From positions 1 to 46,758 of the forward strand of contig CAZORA010000016.1 in assembly GCA_964582225.1 (NCBI GenBank): a stretch of 46,758 bases of DNA, in the 5' to 3' direction. Made by a program: the position numbers and the translations under genes. Positions 16,357 through 24,997 of the stretch are shown piece by piece. The notes beneath the pieces are model-generated. The model saw only the letters and a list, made by a program, of their open reading frames with translations. It made no database searches and had not been told where the DNA came from. Numbering within the stretch: the stretch's first letter is position 1; each line of letters starts with the position of its first letter. Source of the DNA: Dokdonella_A sp964582225 (GTDB lineage: Bacteria; Pseudomonadota; Gammaproteobacteria; Xanthomonadales; Rhodanobacteraceae).

Positions 16357-16683
16357 TCAATTCTTCTCCATGGTGCACAGCAGCGGGTGCTGATGCTGCC
16401 GTGAAAATTCGTTCACCTGAGTCACCTTGCTTTCGGCGACCTCCCGCGTGAAGACCCCGCAGACACCGCGACCGCGCGTGTGCACATGCAGCATGACCTG
16501 GGTTGCGCGTTCGCGATCCATGCGGAAGAAGGTTTCCAGGACGATCACCACGAAGTCCATCGGGGTGAAGTCGTCGTTGAGCAGGATGACCCGGTACAGC
16601 GGTGGCCGTTCGGTCTCGCGAACCAGCTCTTCGACCGCGAGGTCCAGGCCGTGCTGCAGGGGTTGTTCGGGCGCGTGAGGCAT
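16357..16683 (-). CDS. clpS: ClpS adaptor protein
   Basis: ClpS delivers N-degron substrates to ClpAP. The 108-residue product has a flexible N-terminus (about 1-28), then the core with YRVILLNDDFTPMDFVV, where the Asn-Asp pair and Met line the N-degron pocket. HVHTRGRGVCGVFTREVAE contacts the ClpA N-domain. The length and order are normal. It is followed by clpA after 82 bases and is divergent from the Nudix gene, so 16684-16818 should hold both promoters. Confidence 0.96.
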   Translation of the reverse strand: MPHAPEQPLQHGLDLAVEELVRETERPPLYRVILLNDDFTPMDFVVIVLETFFRMDRERATQVMLHVHTRGRGVCGVFTREVAESKVTQVNEFSRQHQHPLLCTMEKN

Positions 16684-16818
16684 GTGGAATCAAATGGCGA
16701 ACGCTCGGCTCGAGTATACCCCGCGACTTCTTCATCGAACGCTCGCGCGCCATCGGCGGCACGGCGCACGCCGGCGCCGGTCGCGGCGCTGCGGGTTCCT
16801 GCTTGCTAGACTTCCCTG

Positions 16819-17310
16819 ATGGCCGATTCGTTCCCGTTGCGCGAGCCGCCCGCCCTCTCCACCTGGCGTCCGCACGTCACCGTCGCAGTAGTCGTCGCCT
16901 GCGAGACGCGCTTCCTGCTGGTCGAGGAGGAAGTGCACGCTCGGCGGGTACTCAACCAACCGGCCGGGCACCTGGAGCCCGGGGAAACCCTGCAGCAGGC
17001 GGCGCTACGGGAGACTTTGGAGGAAACCCGCTGGCATGTGCGGCTCGAGTGCTTTCTCGGCGTGCAGCAGTGGCGCAGCCCCGCTGGGCGGGACGTCCTG
17101 CGCTTCAGCTTTGGCGCCGAGGCATTGCGCGAGGATCCGGCGCTCGCGCTCGACACCGGGATCGTGCGCGCCGTCTGGCTGACACGCGCCGAAATCGAAG
17201 CTTGTGCCGACCGCCTGCGAAGCCCGATGGTGCTGACCAGCATCGACTCCTGGCTGCACCGGCCGCACCTGCCGCTCGATACGGTTCGAGCGCTCGGCGG
17301 TCTCGCGTGA
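16819..17310 (+). CDS. Nudix hydrolase, NudJ-like
   Basis: The 163-residue protein has the Nudix box near 54-76: G-HLEPG-E, seven residues, then RETLEET. The two Glu of the EE pair and the Arg-Glu are present. The usual Gly after EEx is Arg here (EETRW), which is uncommon. The N-terminus (WRPHVTVAVVV) and the ELNQPAGHLE-type context (here RVLNQPAGHLE) match the NudJ/YmfB group, phosphatases of thiamine pyrophosphate or nucleotides encoded beside mnmA and hflD in E. coli. The same neighbours follow here, which supports the assignment. Confidence 0.85.
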   Translation: MADSFPLREPPALSTWRPHVTVAVVVACETRFLLVEEEVHARRVLNQPAGHLEPGETLQQAALRETLEETRWHVRLECFLGVQQWRSPAGRDVLRFSFGAEALREDPALALDTGIVRAVWLTRAEIEACADRLRSPMVLTSIDSWLHRPHLPLDTVRALGGLA

Positions 17311-17359
17311 ATACGGGCGGAACTCGGGCAGCCGCGGCGCGTCAGAGGGGAGGCGGGAC

Positions 17360-18487
17360 GTGCTGATCGACAGCATGGTCGGCATTTCCGGCGGCGTCGA
17401 CTCCTCGGTCGCGGCGCTCCTCCTGCAGCGGAAGGGCGAGCGTATCGCCGGGCTGTTCATGCAGAATTGGGAAGACGACGACGCCGGTCCCTGCGCCGCC
17501 GATCGCGATCGCCAGGACGCACTCGCAGTCTGCGCCATGCTTGGCGTTCCGCTCCACCTGCGCAATTTCTCGCGCGAGTACCGCGAGCGCGTGTTCGCCC
17601 ACTTCCTTGCTGAATACCGCGCCGGACGCACACCCAACCCGGACGTTCTCTGCAATCGCGAAATCAAGTTCCGGGTATTTCTCGATCACGCCCGCGCGCT
17701 CGGCGCGGAGCGTATCGCCACCGGTCACTACGCGCGGATCGACCGCCAGAAGGGCCTTTGTCGGCTGCTCCGCGCGCGTGACCGCGACAAGGACCAAAGC
17801 TATTTCCTGCACAGCCTCGACCAGCGGCAGCTTGCCGCCGCATGCTTTCCGCTCGGCGAACTGAGCAAGTCCGAAGTGCGCCGCCTGGCGCGCGAGGCCG
17901 GCCTGCCGACCCATGCCAAGAAAGACTCTACCGGCATCTGCTTCATCGGCGAGCGTGCGTTCCGCGGTTTCCTGGCACGCTACCTGCCGGCTCGCCCCGG
18001 ATCGATCCGCACGCCGGACGGGCGCCAGATCGGCGAACACCCCGGCGTTTTCTATTACACCCTCGGTCAACGCAGCGGCCTTGGCGTCGGCGGCCAGCAC
18101 GGAGCGGCGGAGGCGCCCTGGTACGTGGTGGGCAGGGACGTCGCGCAAAATCAGCTGATCGTCGCTCAGGGCAACGCCAGCGAGCTGCTTCAGGCCCACC
18201 ACCTCGCAGCCAGCGGGCTCAGCTGGATCGCCGGCCAGCCACCCGCGAACGAGTTCTCGTGCAGCGCGAAAATTCGCTACCGGCAGGCGGACCAGGCCTG
18301 CCGGGTGGAGGTTTGCGGCGACCGCTGCACGGTGCTTTTCGACGAACCGCAGCGCGCCCCGGCGCCGGGCCAATCGGTTGTCTTCTATGCCGGTGAGGTT
18401 TGCCTCGGCGGCGGCATCATCGAGCGCTCGGACGCGGCGTTCGGCGGCTGGGGCGAGCTCGCTAGCGCGGAGAGGGCGCATGCTTGA
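17360..18487 (+). CDS. mnmA: tRNA-specific 2-thiouridylase
   Basis: MnmA installs sulfur at U34 of tRNA-Lys, -Glu and -Gln using ATP and persulfide sulfur from the Tus relay. The 375-residue product has the PP-loop GISGGVDSS near residue 8, the first catalytic Cys in PDVLCNREIKF and the second in DSTGICFIGER, followed by the FLARYLPARPG and GQRSGLGVGG blocks. The GTG 17360 start has GGGGAGG six bases upstream. The end overlaps hflD by 8 bases. Confidence 0.95.
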   Translation: MLIDSMVGISGGVDSSVAALLLQRKGERIAGLFMQNWEDDDAGPCAADRDRQDALAVCAMLGVPLHLRNFSREYRERVFAHFLAEYRAGRTPNPDVLCNREIKFRVFLDHARALGAERIATGHYARIDRQKGLCRLLRARDRDKDQSYFLHSLDQRQLAAACFPLGELSKSEVRRLAREAGLPTHAKKDSTGICFIGERAFRGFLARYLPARPGSIRTPDGRQIGEHPGVFYYTLGQRSGLGVGGQHGAAEAPWYVVGRDVAQNQLIVAQGNASELLQAHHLAASGLSWIAGQPPANEFSCSAKIRYRQADQACRVEVCGDRCTVLFDEPQRAPAPGQSVVFYAGEVCLGGGIIERSDAAFGGWGELASAERAHA

Positions 18488-19103
18488 GGCTCAGGCAATC
18501 GCCCTCGCCGGCCTGCTGCAGGCCTGCCGCGCGGTGCGCGAGCTGGCGACTCGCGGCCAGACCAGTGCAGAAGCGATGCGCGCCAGTCTGGCCAGCGTGT
18601 TCCGCATCGACGCCGACGACACGCTGGCCGTCTACGGCGGACTGGTCGGCCTGCGTCTGGGCTTCGAGACTCTGCTGATCCAGCTCGAGGAAGACCGGCG
18701 CGATCTCATGCTGACGCGACTGGCACTGGCCGTACTGCGGCTCGAACGGCGCCTGCGCGGGCGCCGCGCCATGCTGCACAAGCTCGGCGAGGGGATCCAG
18801 GCGATGCAACGCCAGGTCGATCATTTCAGCGTCGACCACCCGGTCGTGCTCGCGGGTCTTGCCGAGCTCTACGTCGAGACTCTGTCCACGCTGCGCCCGA
18901 ACATTCTGGTGCACGGCGATCCGCAGCAGCTCGCGAACCCACAGCGGGTCGAACAGATTCGCGCGATGCTGCTCGCCGCCGTACGCGCCGCCGTACTCTG
19001 GCACCAGCTGGGCGGAGGACAGATCCAGCTTCTGCTGCAGCGGCGCCGCTACGCCATGCTTGCGCGCGGACTCCTGACGCGCAGCCTGCTCGATCACGGC
19101 TGA
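18480..19103 (+). CDS. hflD: High frequency lysogenization protein HflD homolog
   Basis: The 207-residue all-helical protein matches HflD: AIALAGLLQACRAVRELA at the N-terminus, VYGGLVGLR, ILVHGDPQQLANP near 142 and VRAAVLWHQLGG near 165. In E. coli HflD binds lambda CII and is membrane-associated; its general cellular role is unclear. It starts inside the mnmA stop region with GCGGAGAGGG upstream, the standard mnmA-hflD pair. The usual next gene, purB, is absent here. Confidence 0.92.
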   Translation: MLEAQAIALAGLLQACRAVRELATRGQTSAEAMRASLASVFRIDADDTLAVYGGLVGLRLGFETLLIQLEEDRRDLMLTRLALAVLRLERRLRGRRAMLHKLGEGIQAMQRQVDHFSVDHPVVLAGLAELYVETLSTLRPNILVHGDPQQLANPQRVEQIRAMLLAAVRAAVLWHQLGGGQIQLLLQRRRYAMLARGLLTRSLLDHG

Positions 19104-19256
19104 AGCCCATCGAGGGCACCACTGCGGCTCGCAACGGATTAGAATGCCAAGCGAACGCGACTGAGTTTCATTGTCGATTCCCGCAACGTCATCCTGCTGT
19201 CGTCGGCAGCGCGCCGCGGCACGGCCGACCCCATCCGCCGCCAAGCCGGACACCGC

Positions 19257-21185
19257 ATGAGCAGTCTCACGAATCGATTCCTTCTTGGCGTTCTCGCGTT
19301 TTTTTCCGCTGCGTTGTGCTTGCGCGCAGCCGACGTGGTCGACGCAAACGAGGTGCAGACGACCTGGCGCCTGCTCGACTATATCGCGGTCGACTACGCC
19401 GGCGCGGTACGCGACGGTCGGGTCATCAACCAGGCAGAGTATGCCGAGCAGCTCGAATTTGCCGGCACCGTCGCGGAAAAGATTGCCGCACTGCCGGCGC
19501 GAGCGGAACGCCAACCCTTGCAGGACGAGACGACCCGTCTGCAAGCCGCGATCACCGCGCGCGACGATCCAGCGCGCGTCGCCGAACTGGCACACGGCCT
19601 GGCGACCGACCTGATCGCGGCGTGGCCGGTAGCGATGGCGCCGGGTCGCACCCCCAACCTGGCGCGCGGGGCCGCGCTGTACCAGCAACAGTGTGCCTCC
19701 TGCCACGGCGTTCGGGGCGGCGCCGACGGCCCGGCGGCGGCCGCGCTCGAGCCGCCACCGATCGACTTCACGGACATCGGGCGCGCGCGCCAGCGCAGCG
19801 TGCTCGCGCTTTACCAAGCCATCAGCCAGGGCATCGAAGGAACCTCGATGACGTCCTACGCCGCGCTGCCCAGCGCCGATCGCTGGGCGCTCGCGTTCTA
19901 CGTCGGCAAGCTCGCCTTCTCCGATGCGCAGGCGAAACAGGGCGAGCGGCTCTGGCAGGCCGACGCTGCGCTGCGCGCGGCGATCCCCGATCTCGCCGCT
20001 CTGGCCGGTTTCAGCCCGGCCGCACTCGCGCGCGAGCTGGGCCCGGAACGTGCCGACGCGACGTTGGCCTGGCTGCGTGCCCACCCCGAGGCGCTGGCGA
20101 CGCCGGCGGCGGGTGACACCCTGGCGCTGGCACGTGCGCAGCTGGCGCAAAGCCTCGCCGCCTACCGCCGGGGCGCGGTCGCCGAGGCCCGACAGCTTGC
20201 ATTGTCAGCCTATCTCGACGGTTTCGAGCCCGTGGAGCCGGCGCTCGGCGCGCGCAGCGGCACCCTGCTGCGCGAGGTGGAAGAAGACATGGCAGGCTAT
20301 CGCAGCGCCCTGCAGCGCGGCGAGGATGTGGACTCCCTGCAGCGGCGAGTCGAGGCGCTCGACGAGCTCCTGATCCGCGCGGCGACCGCGCTCGCCGCCG
20401 GCCCCGGAAGCAGCACCGCCAGTTTCCTTGCCGCCGGCACCATCCTGCTGCGCGAGGGCCTCGAAGCCCTGCTGATCATCGTCGCGATGATCGCCTTCCT
20501 GCGCAAGGCCGAGCGCAGCGAAGTCGTCCGCTACGTACATGCCGGCTGGATCGGCGCGCTCGTGGCCGGCGGCCTGACCTGGGCCGCTGCCACCTGGTTG
20601 ATCCAGATCAGCGGTGCAAGTCGCGAGCTGACCGAGGGCTTCGGCTCGGTGTTCGCTGCGGTGGTGCTGGTCACGGTCGGCATATGGATGCACGGCAAGT
20701 CACACGCCGACCACTGGCAGCGCTACATCCACGACAAGCTGGGCAAGGCGCTTTCGGGACGTACGGCCTGGCTGTTGCTCGGCCTCGCCTTCCTCGTGGT
20801 CTATCGCGAAGTGTTCGAGACCATCCTGTTCTTCGCGGCGCTCTGGTCGCAGGGTAACGGCAGCGCCATGCTCGCCGGCGCGGCGGCGGCCAGCCTGCTG
20901 CTTGCGCTGCTCGCCTGGGTTCTGCTCCGCTTCAGCCGCCGCCTACCGATCGGTCAGTTCTTCAGCTACAGCGCCTGGCTGATGGCGGTGCTGGCCGTCG
21001 TGCTGGCCGGCAAGGGCATCTCGGCGCTGCAGGAGGCCGGCTGGATCGACATCACGCCGCTCAGCGGTGCGCCGCGCGCGACTTGGCTCGGCTTTTTTCC
21101 GACCATGCAGACGATCCTGGCTCAGGCCGCTACCATCGTCGCGCTGCTGGCCGGCTTCGCCTGGAATCGACGCAGCGTGACTTGA
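19257..21185 (+). CDS. Cytochrome c-FTR1 iron permease fusion
   Basis: The 642-residue protein joins a signal peptide (about 1-22), a helical periplasmic region, a cytochrome c domain with CASCH at 146-150 and a possible axial Met in SMTSYA, a second helical region (about 225-385), and a seven-helix FTR1 permease (about 388-638). The permease has both REXXE motifs: REGLE at 399-403 and REVFE at 517-521, the ferric-ion relay. Such fusions are known in proteobacteria and are thought to import iron after redox handling in the periplasm. It stands alone, with no EfeO/EfeB-like partner nearby. A convincing Fur box was not seen in 19104-19256. Confidence 0.9.
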   Translation: MSSLTNRFLLGVLAFFSAALCLRAADVVDANEVQTTWRLLDYIAVDYAGAVRDGRVINQAEYAEQLEFAGTVAEKIAALPARAERQPLQDETTRLQAAITARDDPARVAELAHGLATDLIAAWPVAMAPGRTPNLARGAALYQQQCASCHGVRGGADGPAAAALEPPPIDFTDIGRARQRSVLALYQAISQGIEGTSMTSYAALPSADRWALAFYVGKLAFSDAQAKQGERLWQADAALRAAIPDLAALAGFSPAALARELGPERADATLAWLRAHPEALATPAAGDTLALARAQLAQSLAAYRRGAVAEARQLALSAYLDGFEPVEPALGARSGTLLREVEEDMAGYRSALQRGEDVDSLQRRVEALDELLIRAATALAAGPGSSTASFLAAGTILLREGLEALLIIVAMIAFLRKAERSEVVRYVHAGWIGALVAGGLTWAAATWLIQISGASRELTEGFGSVFAAVVLVTVGIWMHGKSHADHWQRYIHDKLGKALSGRTAWLLLGLAFLVVYREVFETILFFAALWSQGNGSAMLAGAAAASLLLALLAWVLLRFSRRLPIGQFFSYSAWLMAVLAVVLAGKGISALQEAGWIDITPLSGAPRATWLGFFPTMQTILAQAATIVALLAGFAWNRRSVT

Positions 21186-21222
21186 AACCACGAGGCGAGC
21201 GGCAGTCGCCAGCGGAAACCCG

Positions 21223-23826
21223 GTGGATCGTTCCCACAACGCAGCGCATACGCCCCTGATGCGCCAATATCTGGCGACCAAGGCGGAATACCCAGACACC
21301 CTGGTGTTCTTCCGCATGGGCGATTTCTACGAGCTGTTCTACGACGATGCGCGCAAGGCGGCGCGGCTGCTCGACATCACCCTGACCCAGCGCGGCATCT
21401 CGGCCGGCGCGCCGATTCCGATGGCGGGGGTGCCGTTCCACGCCGTGGAAGGCTACCTGGCCCGGCTGGTGAAGCTCGGTGAATCGGTGGCGATCTGCGA
21501 GCAGATCGGCGACCCGGCGCTGGCCAAGGGTTTGGTCGAACGCAAGGTGCTGCGGGTGGTGACGCCCGGCACCCTGACCGACGCGGCGCTGCTCGAAGAT
21601 CGCCGCGAAAACCTGCTGCTGGCGATTGCCGCCGCGCCCGCGCGCAGCGGCGCCTTCGGCCTGGCCTGGGTGGATCTCGCCGGCGGCCGCTTCCTGCTCG
21701 GTGAAGCGGCCGACGAGGAGGCGCTGGGCGCGGAGCTCGCCAGGCTCGCGCCGGCAGAGACTCTGGTCAGCGAGGAGCTGGCTCTGCCGGGCGCGGTGGC
21801 CGCCCTGCCCGGCCTGCGCAAGCGCGCGCCCTGGCACTTCGATACAGAAACCGCGCGGCGCGAGCTGGCGCGCTTCTTCGGCACCCGCGACGTCTCCGGC
21901 TTCGGCGTCGACGGCCTGCCGCTCGCGATCGCCGCCGCCGGCGCGCTGCTCGGCTACCTGGAGGAAACCCAGAAGTCGGCCCTGCCGCATCTGGCCGGGG
22001 TGGCAGTGGAAAGCGCCAGCGAGACGGTGACGCTCGACGCTGCCACCCGGCGCAACCTCGAGCTCGACCAGCACCCGAGCGGTGAACGCCGCTTCACCTT
22101 GTTGGGCGTGCTGGACAGCACGGTGACGCCGATGGCGGCGCGAATGCTGCGGCGCTGGCTGCACCGACCGCTGCGCGACCACGCCGCCCTGCGCAGGCGC
22201 CAGCAAGCGATCGAGAGCCTGCTTGAGGGCCCCCGCCACGAAGGTCTGCGGGAAGTGCTGCGCGGGGTGGGAGACCTCGAACGCATCCTCGCCCGCGTCG
22301 CCCTGCGCTCGGCGCGGCCACGGGATCTGGCCACGCTGCGCGACGGACTGGCGCTGGCGCCCGAGCTCGCCGCCCGACTCGCCGCCTGCGACAGCCCGCT
22401 GCTCGACGAGCTGACGGAGCGGCTCGGCGACCACGCCGATGCCGCCGCGCGGTTGGCCGCCGCGCTGGTCGAGCAGCCGCCGCTCCTGGCGCGGGACGGC
22501 GGGGTGATCCGCGCCGGCTTCGACGCCGAGCTCGACGAGCTGCGCGAACTGGCCGCCAATGCCGACCGTTTCCTCATCGAACTCGAGGCACGTGAAAGGG
22601 CCGCCACCGGCATTCCGACGCTCAAGGTGGGCTACAACGGCGTGCACGGCTACTACATCGAGATCAGCAAGGCACAAAGCGCCCGCGCGCCGACCCACTA
22701 CAGCCGCCGACAGACTCTGAAGTCGGCCGAGCGCTACATCACCGAAGAACTCAAGGCCTTCGAGGACAAGGTGCTGAGCGCGCGCGAGCGCTCCCTGCGC
22801 CGCGAGCAGGCACTCTACGAAGCTCAGCTCGATTTTCTGCTGGAGCGCCTCGGCCCGCTGCAGCTCGCCGCCGCGGCGATGGCCGAGCTCGACGTGCTCG
22901 CCACGCTCGCAGAGCGCGCCGCGGCGCTTGGCTGGTGCCGCCCCGAGCTCGACGTCCAACCCGGGATCCGCATCTGCCGTGGTCGCCACCCGGTGGTCGA
23001 GCAGGTACGCGCGGAGCCTTTCGAGCCGAACGATCTAGCGCTCGATGCCGAACGCCGCATGCTGATCATCACCGGCCCCAACATGGGCGGCAAGTCGACT
23101 TACATGCGCCAGTGCGCGCTGATCGCCCTGCTGGCCCATATTGGCAGCTTCGTGCCGGCGGACAGCGCGACAATCGGTCCGCTCGATCGCATCTTCACCC
23201 GCATCGGCGCCGGCGACGACCTCGCTCGCGGCCAGTCGACCTTCATGGTCGAGATGAGCGAGACCGCCAGCATCCTGCACAACGCGACGGCCAACAGCCT
23301 GGTGCTGATGGATGAAGTCGGTCGCGGCACGTCGACGTACGACGGTCTCGCCATCGCCCGCGCCAGCGCGGTCGCGTTGGCGACCGTCAATCGATCCTTC
23401 ACGCTCTTCGCCACCCATTACTTCGAGTTGACTTCACTCGCCAGCGAATACGCAGGCATCGCCAACGTGCACCTCGATGCGGTCGAGTACTGCGATCCCA
23501 AGCTCGGCGAACAGCTGGTCCTCATGCACGCGGTCAAGGACGGCCCGGCCAGCCGCAGCTTTGGTCTGCAGGTGGCGGCGCTGGCCGGACTGCCAAGGAG
23601 CGTGATCGCCGACGCGCGGCGCACGCTCGGCGAGCTCGAGCGGCTGCGCGCGGCGGGCGAGGCCGTGAACTCACCGCAGCTCTCCCTGTTCGCCGCACCG
23701 CCGGCGCCGCCCACGACTGCGCCGCCCTCGCCGGCCGAACAGGCGCTCGGTGCGCTTGATCCCGACGGGCTCTCGCCGCGCGAGGCGCTGGACGCGCTGT
23801 ACCGCCTCAAACAGCTTCTGGACTGA
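21223..23826 (+). CDS. mutS: DNA mismatch repair protein MutS
   Basis: MutS recognises mismatches and recruits MutL. In 867 residues it shows the mismatch-binding F-x-E in FRMGDFYELF (about 27-36), connector, lever and clamp regions, and the ATPase with Walker A GPNMGGKST near 618-626 and LMDEVGRGTSTYDG. A C-terminal tetramer-type tail (about 800-867) is present. GTG 21223 gives an N-terminus (AHTPLMRQYL) that aligns with E. coli MutS. The last 20 bases overlap the 3' end of the convergent ackA. Confidence 0.97.
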   Translation: MDRSHNAAHTPLMRQYLATKAEYPDTLVFFRMGDFYELFYDDARKAARLLDITLTQRGISAGAPIPMAGVPFHAVEGYLARLVKLGESVAICEQIGDPALAKGLVERKVLRVVTPGTLTDAALLEDRRENLLLAIAAAPARSGAFGLAWVDLAGGRFLLGEAADEEALGAELARLAPAETLVSEELALPGAVAALPGLRKRAPWHFDTETARRELARFFGTRDVSGFGVDGLPLAIAAAGALLGYLEETQKSALPHLAGVAVESASETVTLDAATRRNLELDQHPSGERRFTLLGVLDSTVTPMAARMLRRWLHRPLRDHAALRRRQQAIESLLEGPRHEGLREVLRGVGDLERILARVALRSARPRDLATLRDGLALAPELAARLAACDSPLLDELTERLGDHADAAARLAAALVEQPPLLARDGGVIRAGFDAELDELRELAANADRFLIELEARERAATGIPTLKVGYNGVHGYYIEISKAQSARAPTHYSRRQTLKSAERYITEELKAFEDKVLSARERSLRREQALYEAQLDFLLERLGPLQLAAAAMAELDVLATLAERAAALGWCRPELDVQPGIRICRGRHPVVEQVRAEPFEPNDLALDAERRMLIITGPNMGGKSTYMRQCALIALLAHIGSFVPADSATIGPLDRIFTRIGAGDDLARGQSTFMVEMSETASILHNATANSLVLMDEVGRGTSTYDGLAIARASAVALATVNRSFTLFATHYFELTSLASEYAGIANVHLDAVEYCDPKLGEQLVLMHAVKDGPASRSFGLQVAALAGLPRSVIADARRTLGELERLRAAGEAVNSPQLSLFAAPPAPPTTAPPSPAEQALGALDPDGLSPREALDALYRLKQLLD

Positions 23827-24997
23827 GCAACCGCGCCGCGTGGCGGGCGGCGATCCACTCCTCGTTGGTCGGCTCGACGGCGACCCGCACCGCGCTGTCC
23901 GCCCGCGAGATGAGCGCGGCGTGGCGCGCATTCGCGGACGGGTCGAGCTTCAGGCCGAGCCACCCCAGCGCAGCGCATACGCGGGCGCGGATCTCGGCGT
24001 TGTGCTCGCCGATACCGGCGGTGAAAACCAGCAGATCGAGGCCGCCGAGCACCGCGGTCAGGGCGCCGATCTCGCGCACGATGCGGCGCACGTAGAGCGC
24101 GAGCGCGGCCGCCACGCGCGGATTGCCGGCTTCCAGCGGCAGCAGCTCGCGCGGATCCGGCGACACCCCCGACACGCCGAGCAGGCCCGAGCGGTGATAG
24201 AGCAGCTGGCCGACCTCGGCGAGACCAAGCCTCTCGATCTCCATCAGGTAGATCACCGCGCCCGGATCGAGCGCGCCGGGGCGGGTGCCCATCATCAGCC
24301 CGTCGAGCGCGGAGAAGCCCATGGTGGTGGCGACGCTGCGCAGCTCGCGCATGGCGCACAGGCTCGCCCCGCTGCCGAGATGCGCAACCACGCAGCGCCC
24401 GCGCGCCGCCGCGCCGTAGCGCTCTTCCAGCGCGATCGACTGGTATTCATAGGACAGCCCGTGGAAGCCGTAGCGGCGCAGGCCGCGTTCATAAGCTTCC
24501 CAAGACAGCGGCAGCAGCTGCTCGACCAGGGGCACGTCGTGGTGGAAGGCGGTGTCGAAGCAGGCGATCTGGGGCAGCTCCGGGCGCTCCTTGAGCAGTT
24601 CGGCGATCGCCTCCAGCGCAAAGGGCTGATGCAGCGGCGCCAGCGGAATGTAGCTTTTCAGGTCCTCGAGGATCGCTGCGTCAATGCGCACCGGAGCGAA
24701 ATACCGGCTGCCGCCGTGGACGACCCGATGCGCCAGCGCCGCCGGCGGATGACCGTCGAGGCGCGCCAGCACTCGCGCGCGGATCTGCCCGAGCGCCGCG
24801 TGATAGGGGCGCTCCGGCTCGAGCGCCAGCGCGCTCGGTGCCGCTCCGTCCTCGCTCCAGGTCGGCGCCGGGCCGGTGATTCCCTCAACCTTGCCCTGCC
24901 ACCAGGCGCGGCGCGCCAGCGGCCGCGCGTTGGCGTCGAAGAGGGCAAACTTGATGCTCGAAGAACCACAGTTCAGAACCAGGATCATGCCGCTCAC
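23807..24997 (-). CDS. ackA: Acetate/propionate kinase
   Basis: This enzyme converts acyl phosphate and ADP to acetate (or propionate) and ATP. The 396-residue product has NCGSSSIKFAL near 10, HRVVHGG, FDTAFHHDVP, GFHGLSYEY, HLGSGASLCA, MGTRPGALDPG and FTAGIGEHN, a complete ASKHA-fold kinase set. The start is GTG 24997, overlapping the stop of the phosphotransacylase fusion (GTGA), with ATG 24988 as an alternative. Coupling to the transacylase gives an acyl-CoA to acyl-P to carboxylate plus ATP pathway. Confidence 0.95.
   Translation of the reverse strand: MSGMILVLNCGSSSIKFALFDANARPLARRAWWQGKVEGITGPAPTWSEDGAAPSALALEPERPYHAALGQIRARVLARLDGHPPAALAHRVVHGGSRYFAPVRIDAAILEDLKSYIPLAPLHQPFALEAIAELLKERPELPQIACFDTAFHHDVPLVEQLLPLSWEAYERGLRRYGFHGLSYEYQSIALEERYGAAARGRCVVAHLGSGASLCAMRELRSVATTMGFSALDGLMMGTRPGALDPGAVIYLMEIERLGLAEVGQLLYHRSGLLGVSGVSPDPRELLPLEAGNPRVAAALALYVRRIVREIGALTAVLGGLDLLVFTAGIGEHNAEIRARVCAALGWLGLKLDPSANARHAALISRADSAVRVAVEPTNEEWIAARHAARLLSPEAV

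Noticed and set aside
19104..19256. A Fur-type operator before the FTR1 fusion (around ACTGAGTTTCATTGTCG)
   Set aside because: Only loose resemblance to the GATAATGATAATCATTATC consensus; no clear inverted repeat.
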